Below, one piece after another: positions 6,194 to 6,348 of a stretch of 6,348 bases of DNA (position 1 is the stretch's first letter; each line of letters begins with the position of its first letter). The notes beneath the pieces were generated by a model. It was not told the origin of the DNA. It ran no database searches and saw only the letters and a program-made list of their open reading frames with translations. A program made the translations under genes and the position numbers. Where the stretch lies: contig JAZLDA010000026.1 of the NCBI GenBank assembly GCA_045614505.1, positions 1 through 6,348 of the forward strand, written 5' to 3'. Source of the stretch: SIG607 sp045614505 (GTDB taxonomy: Bacteria > Bacillota > Clostridia > Oscillospirales > Acutalibacteraceae).

Positions 6194-6232
6194 TAAGCGT
6201 CGAGAAGAAAAATCTTCTCGACGCTTATTTTT
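6194..6232 (+). terminator. Rho-independent terminator of the three-gene operon
   Basis: A 15-bp perfect stem, 6194-6208 with 6213-6227 (core GCGTCGAGAAGA/TCTTCTCGACGC) around AAAA, is followed by TTTTT at 6228-6232. It starts 4 nt after the amidohydrolase stop codon. Confidence 0.93.
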
Positions 6233-6240
6233 GGTGTCTT

Positions 6241-6348
6241 TAGACGTGGAAATAAACCCCCAGTTCTACTGGGGGAAGATAAAAAGAGTAGGGCTACAAC
6301 AAAACGTGGCGAGGCGAGTGCCAAGCCACGAATAAATATTGGAAAGAA
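6241..6348 (+). mobile_element. Possible end/leader of an IS200/IS605-type element (gene outside window)
   Basis: After the operon terminator there is no gene but two compact hairpins. The first is CCCCCAG (6257-6263) with CTGGGGG (6269-6275) around TTCTA. The second is CGTGGC (6305-6310) with GCCACG (6325-6330), containing an inner GGC/GCC pairing (6313-6315/6320-6322) around GAGT. Near the last bases GGAAAG (6341-6346) could be a ribosome binding site for a gene starting just past the edge. Subterminal imperfect hairpins and a structured leader ahead of tnpA are typical of IS200/IS605 single-strand transposons, and I recall similar CCCAGTTCTACTGGG hairpins in clostridial elements. No transposase is in view, so this is a suggestion. 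Alternatives are a structured leader of a normal gene or an intergenic repeat. Confidence 0.4.

Overview
The window looks like chromosome from a low-to-mid GC Firmicute, most likely a gut or rumen Clostridia of the Oscillospiraceae/Ruminococcaceae kind. The evidence is a canonical T-box leader, strong GGAGG-type ribosome binding sites, sigma-A style promoter boxes, AT-rich codon use, and protein sequences of a type common in anaerobic Clostridia. This placement is an inference from style, not a database match. All credible genes are on the + strand.

Left part (1-1070): the last codons of an unidentified membrane protein run in from the left edge. A near-perfect palindrome overlapping its stop codon resembles a TetR-type operator. 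A six-helix PAP2-superfamily membrane phosphatase-like protein follows, closed by a strong hairpin terminator at about 1041-1070.

Middle (1071-1488): a short G-rich heptad repeat precedes a textbook promoter (TTGACA, 17 bp, extended -10 TATAAT). A complete T-box riboswitch with its own terminator follows. The best reading of the specifier is CUC, and the tRNA acceptor-end bulge is UGGU. Together these point to uncharged tRNA-Leu as the inducer.

Right part (1489-6232): the T-box controls a tight three-gene operon. (1) A LeuA/isopropylmalate-synthase-like protein keeps the TIM-barrel fold and the C-terminal regulatory (LeuA_dimer) domain but has lost the arginine, HxH and GERxGN signatures of the active enzyme. 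(2) An 833-residue protein fuses an N-terminal sugar-phosphate-isomerase/epimerase-like TIM barrel to a complete acyl-CoA synthetase. (3) An amidohydrolase-2 family metal-dependent hydrolase or decarboxylase has all expected metal ligands. Spacing is 4 nt between genes 1 and 2 and a 1-nt stop/start overlap between genes 2 and 3. The operon ends at a 15-bp hairpin terminator.

The operon is the most interesting part: a probably leucine-starvation-induced set of enzymes that does not correspond to the classical leucine pathway. One reading is activation of a carboxylic acid, possibly a branched-chain acid, to its CoA ester when leucine is short. The substrate cannot be read from the sequence.

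The last ~108 bases carry two strong hairpins and a possible ribosome binding site at the very edge, resembling the end and leader of an IS200/IS605-type element whose gene would lie outside the window.
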